DNA of 64,000 nucleotides from Galeruca laticollis (lineage: Eukaryota > Arthropoda > Insecta > Coleoptera > Chrysomelidae): positions 211,412,744-211,476,743 of the forward strand of contig OY998180.1 in assembly GCA_963921935.1 (NCBI GenBank). The letters are read 5' to 3'. Below the pieces are notes generated by a model that was not told the origin of the DNA, searched no databases, and saw only the letters and a program-made list of their open reading frames with translations. The translations under genes and the position numbers were made by a program. Positions 10,701-20,300 of this stretch are shown piece by piece. Numbering within the stretch: position 1 is the stretch's first letter; every line of letters begins with the position of its first letter.

Positions 10701-12579
10701 TGCGGATTACCTAGCAATCCTAGATAGGGGGAAGCCTGAGGAAGTTATTTTCAACCTGTCCTAAGCACGATAAGCAGCTGGTGCGACAGGAAACAAATGT
10801 CTGTGAACCCTAGCAAAACTGTAATCGTTCCATTCACACTAAGAAGGAGACTAGATAAACTGCTGAAACCCTTAGTATCCGGAGTACCAATCCAGTTTGA
10901 GGAAAAGGTCAAATATTAATGTATCATCCTGGATACAAAATTGACCATTAACTCCAATCTGGAAAACAAAATCAACAATGCAAGACTATCTCTCTGGAAC
11001 TTCAGAAAGATATGTGGCATATCCGGGGGCATAAGGCCCGAGACGATATACTGGATATATCAAACGGTTATTATACTGGAGATATGTCGACGAGACCGAC
11101 ACTTGCCATAGAGGCTATCCTAAACCTAACCCCTCTGCATTATAGAGCTAGAGAGGTGAACAGGTCTATTATCATATAGCCAGGCGACTCTTAAGGCACT
11201 GAGCTCCAAACGAGTGAATTCTAAGCTAGGTTGGGACTGCATTCAGATCCTTAACCACCTGGGTAAGCGGAACAAAGTTACTTTGATCTGAGTCCCAGGG
11301 CACAACGGTGTGGAGGACAATGAAGAGGTATGATTTACGCATTAGACAGGACTGTCGATAGGACATTGTCGTCTAGGAACACACTTGAGAAGGATGGGTC
11401 TGTAACAAAAATCGGACTATAGCTTCCGTTACGTGGAAGACGAAGCACATTCTCTGTACCTGCTCCGCACTGGAATACTCAAATTCCAGACCTTCGTCTT
11501 TACTTTACTGGAACCCACGGACTTTAAGGAAGTCTCGCTTAGTACGACCATCTTTTTTATCAAACGGCGTGGACTACCCAGCGAACTCTAGCAAGGTGTG
11601 AGCCACAATCGACACATTTTGGTCGTAGTGGAAGGCGTTTATTATTAACCCACTCACCTATAACCTTAGTCTTAATGCTGAAACATTTTAAGGTTACAAT
11701 TGATAATACAATTTTTGAGCATTTTAGCTCTAGTGCTCCGACAAAGAGGAAATTACCGACTCCGACCAATAAACGTTGAGGAGTCTATTTGGTCACTTCG
11801 GAATAAAGATGAAAGATGTCTGGGGCGTGCATAATACATCATCAGTGCCCGAATAGTCATTATACTGATAAAATTTTAACACAAAATATTTTATAATGAC
11901 AGATGAAAAACTACTATTGTGACGAAGGCGACGAAACGTTGGCTTATAGTGTTTGATTATTAGGAGCTACCATAAGACTTTCTCTAATCGATGACCTACA
12001 AATATTTTTGTATATTACCTCGCCTGCGGCCACAGTTGCTTCGGATTTGACAATTATTAACAAATTTACCAAATATCTCGATTCCTCGTGGTATAAAAAA
12101 TCGAATACTCTCCACTGAGAAGATCTGGCTATTACAATAACTTTACTATTAATTTGTTCACCAATAACATTTGTTGACATCATGACATCTTCCAGAAATA
12201 ACAAATAACTGTAACATGTTGGCCGCATTTTAGCAATTGATACATCTAACTTAATGTTGTAATCGTCCATTATTTGACCATGTATGTATGCAAGCGGGAA
12301 GTTGTTAAGCAAATTTTCTAACAATTGATTATCATTTTTTTCTGTGAATGAATCAAATAATATAATTGGTGTGCAACCTGATAAATACTGGAAAGTAATT
12401 TCTTTCAATAGCATTACGAGATCCACTTGTGTTTCTAATTGCTTTCGGTTCAAAAAAACTTCAGCCCATTTTTCTTGTTGAGATGTTTCATGAGACTTCT
12501 GTAATGCTCTTTTATCTAAACATTCTGATATTGTCGCTAACTTCACGAGTAAAAATATATAAAAGTAAACAATGAACAT
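1532..12579 (-). CDS. Ir93a: Ionotropic receptor 93a (seven exons, 3' end outside window)
   Basis: Ir93a is a conserved insect ionotropic co-receptor, related to ionotropic glutamate receptors, used in temperature and humidity sensing; it acts in the dendrite membrane of sensory neurons. Exons on the minus strand are 12579-12019, 8051-7855, 7151-7026, 3686-3525, 3059-2818, 1916-1776 and 1724-1532, about 540 residues. Splice sites are GT/AG and the phases (0,2,2,2,1,1,2) agree at every junction. Recognition rests on family-typical stretches: YTHKLYVDAL in the ligand-binding half, IGIGGIYVTPDK, ENMFWYVFGTFTNSFTFTG in the pore region, TGSIIAFVTLPVYP after the second membrane segment, and LWKYAFLGSRAQLDY. 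The first exon starts with Met and a hydrophobic signal peptide. The last membrane segment and stop lie beyond base 1. The intron 12018-8052 holds a LINE and the intron 7025-3687 a mariner-type element. Confidence 0.88.
1776..1916 (-). CDS. Ir93a: Ir93a exon: second membrane helix
   Basis: It reads AFYWLFTIIITACYTGSIIA, then VTLPVYPSVIDTARQL. The acceptor after CTTTTAG is preferred over the upstream TGTCAG because only it keeps the phase-1 join to the pore exon. Confidence 0.88.
1917..2817. other. Ir93a intron without recognised content
   Basis: This intron of 901 bases lies between the pore exon and the second membrane-helix exon. No element or repeat was recognised. Confidence 0.4.
2818..3059 (-). 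CDS. Ir93a: Ir93a exon: first membrane helix and pore
   Basis: It begins YRAILGPFKWTVWLTLIFI (first membrane segment), then HILKNPEELENMFWYVFG and FTNSFTFTGKGSWSKAEK (pore loop). The donor TAG|GTAAC gives phase 1. This is the strongest single match to IR93a in the window. Confidence 0.9.
3525..3686 (-). CDS. Ir93a: Ir93a exon: end of lobe 1
   Basis: The exon encodes IGIGGIYVTPDKINRIGL followed by HSRDCAAFISLASTALPR. This is the conserved segment just before the first membrane helix of IR93a. A second acceptor eight bases further in (after TTCAG) would be out of phase with exon 7151-7026, so the outer acceptor was chosen. Confidence 0.88.
3825..7000 (+). mobile_element. Tc/mariner-type transposon with long inverted ends
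   Basis: Inverted copies match over several hundred bases. Left, about 3825-4310, reads for example ATGCAATGAACAATAAAAAA; right, about 6690-7000, reads the reverse complement. The left arm carries an extra segment of about 165 bp (3926-4090). The motif GCTAACAGGATATCATAAA and variants occur four times: near 3890 and 4553 on plus, near 6583 and 6898 on minus, so there are an outer and an inner inverted pair. The middle encodes a transposase relic. It sits in an Ir93a intron, and its right end is within about 30 bases of an exon. Confidence 0.75.
5000..6069 (+). pseudogene. Tc3/mariner-like transposase relic
   Basis: The N-terminal helix-turn-helix part (5000-5340) reads HHKVQIVKWYYQGHSYREIA. 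The catalytic core follows in shifted frames: LFTDESTFPIHGAHN near 5470, DIWYQHDGCASHNYRL and WPARSPDLAHNDFFFWG. All three catalytic aspartates are visible. Shifts near 5340, 5455 and 5540 break the frame, and the final part 5536-6069 is open. It is non-functional in this copy. Confidence 0.85.
7026..7151 (-). CDS. Ir93a: Ir93a exon: ligand-binding domain
   Basis: The frame reads GLRTSDGEKIFEGIEVRLVN followed by a short stretch with LYNFTT. This matches the G-x-E-x-x-L-x-x-x-L-NFT pattern of receptor S1 lobes. Phase 2 at both ends keeps the reading frame with its neighbours. Confidence 0.75.
7560..7745. repeat. GC-richer fragment, possible LINE or SINE debris
   Basis: A patch reading CTAAGGCTCTCGGGTTAACC stands out in composition from the flanking AT-rich intron. 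It resembles untranslated parts of non-LTR elements in style, but I cannot assign it. Confidence 0.25.
7855..8051 (-). CDS. Ir93a: Ir93a exon: first ligand-binding lobe
   Basis: The exon reads EASYILYTHKLYVDALASS, then HRFIVAMSNQPPYVISK. This is the characteristic entry into the IR93a ligand-binding domain. The acceptor is a T-rich tract ending TATAG and the donor is GTAAGT. It joins exon 1 in phase 0. Confidence 0.85.
8052..8380. other. Ir93a intron segment with an unassigned short open frame
   Basis: On the minus strand, from about 8240 to 8112, a frame reads PHVWIYEFSTDSSAVEVIID and on to FGSYRC, before a GTAACT donor that would leave a 60-bp intron. Exon 1 joins 8051 in phase without it, so it is left out of the gene model. 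Confidence 0.3.
9258..9710 (+). pseudogene. Endonuclease domain fragment of the LOA/I-type LINE
   Basis: This frame encodes the second half of an apurinic-type endonuclease: CDANIHHRDWGCSD, then VLDITITTLF and VTEPSCSDHRYIRFDM. The D-x-N and S-D-H catalytic motifs are present. Confidence 0.75.
10204..10764 (+). pseudogene. Reverse transcriptase fragments of the LOA/I-type LINE
   Basis: Two frames (10204-10467 and 10537-10764) carry KVIFIQKAGRVDTFLPN, YRPICLTLFLLKPLD and RGCPQGGVLSTLLWTILVDD. The YADD box has become YADY, so the polymerase would be inactive even without the shifts. Confidence 0.75.
11561..12018. other. Intron remainder after the LINE
   Basis: No convincing gene was found. 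The 69-codon minus frame at 11560-11769 has no family resemblance. Confidence 0.3.
12019..12579 (-). CDS. Ir93a: Ir93a exon 1: signal peptide and N-terminal region
   Basis: This exon carries 187 codons, starting MFIVYFYIFLLVKLATIS, which reads as a secretion signal. The later stretch RYLVNLLIIVKS is typical of the amino-terminal region of IR-family receptors. A GTAATA donor follows GCAGGCGAG in phase 0; the open frame runs on past it to 11944 but loses family resemblance there. Confidence 0.8.
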
Positions 12580-12841
12580 ACTTCTATCCTTAATAGGGTC
12601 AGACTAATAACTCCCCTTTCCCTGTTTTTGTGTATTAACAGTAAAAATTCATAGATTTCAATAAATGAATACACTACAGATACACTTAAAACCATGCTAT
12701 TAAAAATTAAAAATCAATTTGGACACCTGCGTTTTTATATTCGATCATGTACACTGTTAAAATTGTAATTGTGTTGAATACACAAATTTCTATGCAATTT
12801 CACGGATAGAGAAATAAGACACAAACAATATCTATTTAGTA
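12580..12841. other. Short intergenic gap between the cubilin-like gene and Ir93a
   Basis: Only about 340 bases separate the cubilin-like stop from the Ir93a Met codon. The stretch is AT-rich. It must hold the Ir93a 5' UTR and promoter unless an upstream non-coding exon exists; I see no clear TATA box or initiator. Confidence 0.4.
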
Positions 12842-12847
12842 TTTATT
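12842..12847 (-). terminator. Likely polyadenylation signal of the cubilin-like gene
   Basis: AATAAA on the minus strand lies about 75 bases after the predicted stop codon, in an AT-rich 3' region. It would end the transcript before the Ir93a start codon. Confidence 0.5.
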
Positions 12848-12922
12848 TATCAAATTAATTTATGAACACGTCGTTTAAAAAAGTCAAAGAATAACAAAAA
12901 TAATTACTGGAAAAGTCCCATC

Positions 12923-12942
12923 TTAAGCTATATCGGTTACAT
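12923..12942 (-). CDS. Cubn: Cubilin-like last exon with stop codon
   Basis: A T-rich acceptor ending TTGTAG is followed in phase by codons for D-V-T-D-I-A and then TAA. This gives a C-terminal tail of only a few residues after the last CUB domain. The exon is very short, so it is supported only by phase, splice site and position. Confidence 0.6.
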
Positions 12943-15900
12943 CTACAAAAAATAAAAAATAAATAATAACAAAACTAAAATAAACTGTCAGTTACTCACC
13001 TGAAGATACTGCCTGGAAATTTGCTATCCATCCTGTTCCGCCATTGTGGATAGATGAAGTATAAATAATTTTAATCAGAGTTGTTGATCGGAAAATTTGT
13101 CCCGGGGCGAACTAGAAACATAGAAAGAGGTATTTATGTCGGTACTAAAAATTGTTAGTAAAATATGATTTAACTCACATTTTTACAAAGTTCTACTGTA
13201 GTGGTATCTGTTACTATTTTGACATTTGCTTGCTCGCAAGTTCCTTGTATATCAAATACTAAAACAATTAATTTTAGTTAGTATCAATATGGGCTCAAGT
13301 AGTATAATAGATTTTCTTGCAGTTTGGAATACAGGATATATCCAACCACAAAGAGATTGAAAAAAGTAGCAAAGTTGTACAATACCGCAAATTACATTAT
13401 CGTCCATACAATAAATTTGGATGATTAATACGAGTGCATATTGTGAATTTCCTTGATCGATTCCCGGTACTTTTTTCATAAAGTAATATTATTTTATTGC
13501 TCACAATTCAATATAAATGATAAATTGTAAAAAAGTTCTAAATACTCTTGGCCTCGATTCAGTATACAGTTTTCAATGAAAACTATCGACCTTATATACA
13601 CTATTATAAAAAAAATTGAAAAATACGTCACAAATCGTATAAAAGGGGACGTCTTTTTGCTCATATGTATTCGTTATAATTCCCCCCCCCCCCCATCATA
13701 AATATGGTCGGCCTACACATTTCTTAAATGGAACACCCTGTACATTTTCGCTTTTATGGATGCTCCTATAATAGAAGATTCTAGAAATTGAAATGATACG
13801 AACTTCTAAGTAATTTATTAAGCTATTGCATTAGCTTCTATCGCGGGCCTTGAGCGTGGAGACTGAATCCAGAAATTCCGTAACGAAAATAACCTGACAC
13901 GATACGAGGACTGTCCAGTAAATTTTAATACCCATATGCTTATACGAGGACTGTCTAACAAATTTTGATTTTTTTATGGTGATACGAGGACTGTTCAATA
14001 AATTTTAATTTTTTTATACCTATACGAGGACTGCCCAATAAATGTGGATACTTTTATGACTGTACAAAGACTGTCCAATAAATTTTGATTATTTTATGAT
14101 GATACGAGGACTGCCCAATACATTTTGATTGTTTTATACTTATACGAGGACTGTCCAATAAATTTTAATTCTTTTATACTTATACGAGGACTGCCCAATA
14201 AATGTTGATACTTTTATGACTATACGAAGAATGTCCAATAAGTCTTGATTATTTTATGATGATACGACGAATGTCCAATAAATTTTGATTCTTTTATACT
14301 TATACGAGGACTGTCCAATAAATTTTAATACTTTTATGATTATTTTATGCTGATACGAGGACTGTCCAATAAGTTTTAATACCTATATACTTGTACGAGG
14401 ACTGTCCAATAATTTTTGATTATTTTATGATGATACGAGGATTGTCGAATACGTTTTGATTGCTTTATACTTATACGAGGACTGCACAATAAATGTTGAT
14501 ACTTTTATGATTATACGAGTGCTGTCAAATAAGTTTTGAATATTTTATACTTATACGAGGATTGTCGAATACGTTTTGATTGTTTTATACTTATACGAGG
14601 ATTGTCGAATACGTTTTGATTGTTTTATACTTATACGAGGACTGCACAATAAATTTTGATACTTTTATGATTATACGAGTGCTGTTCAATAAGTTTTGAT
14701 TATTTTATGCTGATACGAGGACTGGTCAATAAATTTTAATACTGATACGATTAAACGAGGACTGTCCACTACATTTTGATTCTTTTATACTTATACGAGG
14801 AGTGTCCAATAAATTTCGATTATTTCCTACCTATACGAGGACTGCCCAATAAATATTGATACTTTTATGACTATACGAGGACTGTCCAATAAGTTTTGAT
14901 TATTTTATGCTGATACGAGGACTGTCCAATGAATTTTGGTTTTTTATACTTATACAAGGACTGCCCGATAGGTTTTGATTATTTTATGCTGATACCAGGA
15001 CTGTCCAATAAATTTTGAAACTTGTATGATTATACGAGGACTGTCCAATAAGTTTTGATTATTTTATGCTGATACGAGGAATGTGAAAGTGAAGCTTCTA
15101 ATGCTAAAAAAAGAGCTTAAAAGAAAAAGAAATTGTGAACGTCAAAGTGTAAAACTCTATGCAATAGCTTTACCGCGGCAGTCTCCGAGTGCCACACGTC
15201 TTTTTTTTATTTTAGGTATAGTAATATCCTTTCATATGAGAATCCAAATATGCAAAAATGTACAGGGGGTTCCATTAAAAAAACTAGTAGGGACGGTCAG
15301 GTGGATGTGGGAGGAAAGTTACAACGAGTACCTTTGAGCAAAAACACGTCCCTCTTTATCTATATAATTTTTTTTGTATTTTTTTATGAAAGTGGCACTT
15401 TTAGATTTATATAAGGTGAATCGTTTTCACTGAAATCATCTGTGTATTGAAATGTTTATTTAAATTTCTTCATTATTTTTGGAGAATTGGAATTAATTTG
15501 AACCCAACAAAAATTTGTTTGAAAATTGGAGTCAGGTTAATTTCGTTTTAATAATTGGATAAAGGAGAGAAAAATGTCTTAAGGACTATTTATACACGTC
15601 AGTGCCGTATCGGTACCGTGTCAGTTCAGTATCAGTGTTATCCATTGTAACCAGGTTTTCGTTACTTAAAGGTTGCTGTTGCTGAGTATATTTATTTTAT
15701 ATTATATGTCACCCGTTATGTATTCTGGCCTCTGTATAAAAATCATTTTATAGTTTATGTCGCCGAGTATATATTCATTTTATATTGCATATACCCGCTA
15801 TATATTTCAACCTCTGTATAGAAATTGTTTTAGACATTAGATTTATAATTATTGTAAGTCTCCGAGAACATTTTTATTTTATCCTCTGGCTTAGGGGTAG

Positions 15901-17275
15901 AAACAATTTTTTGTAGGAGGTTGATAGTTATTCCGATGATATTTTTTTACTATCTGGTTGCGATGGAGAAATCATTTTTCTGTGTGAAAATATTTATTCC
16001 GATTTTAAACTCAATGTACTGGTTTCCCCACTGCCACGAGAGATAGAAGCGCGCAGGTCGAACTAATCGAGGGAGGTGGAAAAGTAAGGCTGAAGGCAGG
16101 TAGATTTTGAATCGAACGAGGAGTGCAAAAGTGCTGGCTAACCGGAGCTGGAGATAGCAATTGTGCACCGTCCGTCGAAAGTTGTTTTGGTTGTTTTGCT
16201 AATTACAGTTTAATTTCTTTTCGAGTTTTTTTTCTCACTTTTAAAAAAACTTCTCGATAATACCGTTGCTGTGAAGGTAAGAACTTTTAGTAATAAAAAT
16301 CCGAAAAATAAGTGGTCTTTTCAATTACAAATTTATAATATTCAGGCAGTTGATTTTCATTTTAAAATAAGTTCAAATATCTTTGTAAACCGGAGTGTGG
16401 CAAACCATTTTATATTTCATCCGATTTAATATACCTTTTCCGATTTCATAGGGAGAATCTTGATTGAAATCTCCGGGAGCGCCAGGCATACATAAACGCT
16501 AGGGCTTCCTGATATTTTAAATCTAGAGTTCCAGATCCTTAATACCTTTTCCGATTTCATATGGAGAATCTTGATTGAAACCTCCGGGAGCGCCAGGCGT
16601 ACATAAACTCTAGGGCTTCCTTATATTTTAAATCTAGAGTTCCCGATCCTTAATACCTTTTCCGATTTCATAGGGAGAGTCTTGATTGAAATCTCCGGGA
16701 GCGCCAGGAATACACAAACGCTAGGGCTTCCTGATATTTTAAATCTAGAATTCCCGATCTTTAATACGTGTTCCGATTTCATAGGGAGAATCTTAATTGA
16801 AATCTCCGGGAGCGACAGGTATACATAATTAAATTTCAGGTATTACATTTTTGAAATAAACGATTTAAAAGATTAAAACTAAATTTTCCGCACTTAAGAA
16901 TACACTCCAGAGGCAGTATCGTGTTACCAAATAGAAACTTCTCCAAAAATGTAGAATATCTGCGTCTTCCGCCCTACTACTGTGTATTAAATCCCATTGA
17001 ACTTCACTGGAGTACTCTAAAACGGGGAATTCGGCGTAAAAATACAGCTCCAAGGCTAAGCTCTGCTGTAGTAGATTTAATTAGAAGTGAGGTGGAAAAT
17101 ATAGACAGTATTTTATGGAAAAATTGCATCGCACACGTACTTGAAGTGGAAGATTCATATGTGTCTTCGAATGTACAACTATTTATAATTAATTTGGACG
17201 AAGACAGCGATAGTAGTGACATGTTTGTTGATAGTGACGATGATTTATAACGCAAATATTTGTTATTATTGTAAC

Positions 17276-17352
<77 letters not shown>

Positions 17353-20300
17353 TGTATATATCATTTTCAAGAAGTCAGTTAAACAGTTTCTGATAGAGAA
17401 GGTTGTTTATGGTGTAGATGACTTTTTACTTTTCTGACTGTTCTCGTATACTGTGTTTTTTTTTGTGTATATGTAGATATATATTTATGTATATTATGTA
17501 CTTTTGTTTTGTTGGAATGTCCAGCGTAAATCTAATATTTTTCTATGTATGTTTCACTGAATGAATAAATGTATTATTATAAGAAAAATTATTACATCAT
17601 ATTATAATAATGTAATAATTTTTCTGTTACCCTAATATACCCTTACGCTGCCGGTTTGCCTCGAGTGCCTACCGGGTGGGCTAGCTAGTTTAACAGAGTC
17701 TCGACTTGAACAGTTCGCAGTGTCGATATAAGTTCTACTGGGTGCGCGAAATAGACGTTTTATTTGAACTTCGTTTTTTGAGCATTAAGTATTGTAATTA
17801 TGGCTTCTCACCGATCTTATTGCTCTGTTGAGTGTTGTGGTACTAGTATTCGTGGAAATATTTCATTTTTTGGATGCCCCAAAGATACTTCAAGGTAATG
17901 TATTATACAAATATTTTAATTATACTTATAGGATAAAATGTTTGAAAGTACGTTACGTATAACTTGACTTTGATACTATTTTATAAATAATGTCCGAATT
18001 ACATTTCGCAGGTGTCAGCAGTGGAAGGAGACTTTAGGTTTTATTGGAGAACACAAATACGCAAAATTAACACCAGAAGCAGCCTACAATCGGATACGGG
18101 TTTGCAGAGCACATTTTAACGATAAATCGTTTACTTCCTCTGGAAAACATTTATTAAACACTGCTGTGCCCTCAAAGTTACTAACACAATTGGACGGTAA
18201 GATTTTGTCATTTTTTCAAGCATGGATTATTTTTTTAAATAAGTTCTTTTCAGGTAATGAACAAAAAGATGACAGTTTGGACCCTTACAACGTATTGCCT
18301 TCTTCTAACTTAGATGCTTATACACAAACGGATATGGGCGAGGAATTTGACCAAGGTAAATGCTAAAGCTTGCTATAAAGATAAACATAATTGCTAATTT
18401 ATATGAATGTTTCTAACTATGAAAATGAATAAATATTTTAGGGTTGAGCAGTACTACATCAACAACCGACAAGGAAATTAATGCTGTACCCTTGTACAAT
18501 GATAAATGTGTTCAAACTGGGTTCCCTCACGAATTTGTAGAAGGTAAGAAGAAATTAATTGAAAACAGACAAATTAATTTTTCAATCCAAATTACTTTGC
18601 ATGTCCGTATTTATTCATCAATCAACTTGTAAAATATGTTAATAGATTCATCGTGCCAGACTTCTTTGGAATTATCAAGTAATAGTCCTAGAAAGCCAGG
18701 ACTAAAAAGAAAAATTAAAGAACTGCAGACCAATCTCAAATCTTCAAAGAGAAACAAAATCGTGACTCGCGAAAATATTGTACAATTTCTGGACGAGCAC
18801 TACCCGCAGGAGACCACTATGTTGATAAAAAATCAACTGCTATTACTGGACAAAAGTCCCAATGGAGCTAGGTACTCTAGTGAATTTAAACAGTTTGCTT
18901 TGAGCTTATTTTTGTTGGGACCGAAGGCATACAAGAAGTTATCTAGATTTATAAGACTGCCATCTCCGTCTACTCTAAGAAAGGTAACTGAACACTGGAA
19001 AATGTCCCCAGGATTTAATGTATTCGTTTTTAAAATTTTGGAATTGAGAGTACCTTTGATGTCAGAGAAATCAAAAGATTGTATTTTATGCATTGACGAA
19101 ATGTCAATTAAAGCAAATTTATTTTACAATGTGTCAAGAGACGTCGTAGTAGGCTTTGAAGATTTAGGGAACAAAAGGTCCACCAACATAGCTACCTCAG
19201 TATTAGTGACTATAGTAAGAGGGATCTCTCATAACTGGAAACAACCTATTTCATATTTTTTAACAAAAAATTCTGTAAATGTTGAAGATTTGAAAGATAT
19301 CATTGTCAAGACTATTCGCAAACTTAAGGGCATAGGGCCGAATGTTCTCGCAGTTACTTCCGATCAGGGCCCTAATTTTTATAAATTAGTTAAAACATGT
19401 TTTAAATTAACATTTGAAAAACATATTTTTTGTAGACGAATCCATTATTTTTTATTTATTTGATGTTCCACATTTAATAAAATCAACAAGAAATAACTTT
19501 TTGTCTTATAACTTTCATCTCGTTGATGGTGTTACAAAAAAACATTATTTAGAAGCGATGTATACCCTTGATAAAGCAAAGCAGTATATGTTGGCGCCTA
19601 GGCTAAGTGACGAACAGTTAAATCCAAATAATTTCAAAAAAATTAAGGTTAAATTAGGCTCTCAAGTACAGTATCCGCCAAAATAAACAGTACCGAAAAT
19701 AAAAATCAAAATTAATTTTTAATTTCTGTAATGTAAGTGTTCAAAATGTTCACCATTTCGACGCAAACAAGCTTCATATCGATTTTGTAAGTCAATAAAC
19801 ATATTTATAAAAAGTGGTTGATGTAACTGCCGAAAAATATTTTGTATTCTTTCCCGTAGTTCGGCAATATTCGCCGGCGGATTTTCCGAGTGAAATATTT
19901 TGTCCTTCATTATGCCCCAAATGTATGCGTCAGGTGGCGTCAGATCAGGTGAATGAGAAGGATATTCGAAGTCTGTTCCCCGAGAAATTATTCTATTGTC
20001 GAAATGCTGACGGAGTAAGTCTAAGGTGCGCACAGCTGTATGGCTCGTTGCACCATCTTGTTGGAACCATTGTGTGCGAAACTGTAGATTTCGTGCACGG
20101 CAAAAGTTATTTAGATCTCTCACAAAAGGTATAATCATTTTCTCTCTATAACGCTCTTGGTTGACAGTAAGTGGATTCTGATTATCATCTTCAACGAAAT
20201 AAGGACCAATCATTCCATGACCAGATACCGCGCACCAAACGGTAACTCGAAGACTGTGGAGTGGTTTCTCTACAATGACATCAGCACGTTCAAATCCAAG

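Larger units (their letters stand above)
8385..11560 (+). pseudogene. LOA/I-type non-LTR retrotransposon, decayed
   Basis: Order along the plus strand: an ORF1-like frame at 8498-8902; start of endonuclease near 8925 (EIDIALIQEPWISRNGR); endonuclease at 9120-9560 with GCDANIHHRDWG and CSDHRYI; reverse transcriptase at 10204-10764 with NSYRPICLT, GCPQGGVLS and CYADYLAIL; degraded thumb to 11100; RNase H trace near 11230-11330 with WDCIQILNHLGKR. The catalytic box YADD is YADY. Many stops and shifts. It fills the large first Ir93a intron and is more GC-rich than its surroundings. Confidence 0.8.

Noticed and set aside
13252..13479. 75-codon minus frame near the cubilin-like 3' exons.
   Set aside because: It overlaps the start of exon 13258-13179 in another frame and does not continue a CUB domain.
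13903..15080. Regular 40-bp repeats looked at first like a CRISPR array.
   Set aside because: Units are directly joined with no unique spacers, the sequence is clearly from an animal genome, and inverted ends mark it as part of a foldback element.
15083..15337. 84-codon Lys-rich frame.
   Set aside because: It crosses the inverted end of the foldback element and has no family pattern.
17216..17437. Frame with alternating Tyr-Ile and Cys-Val.
   Set aside because: It is a translation of the AT/GT microsatellite.
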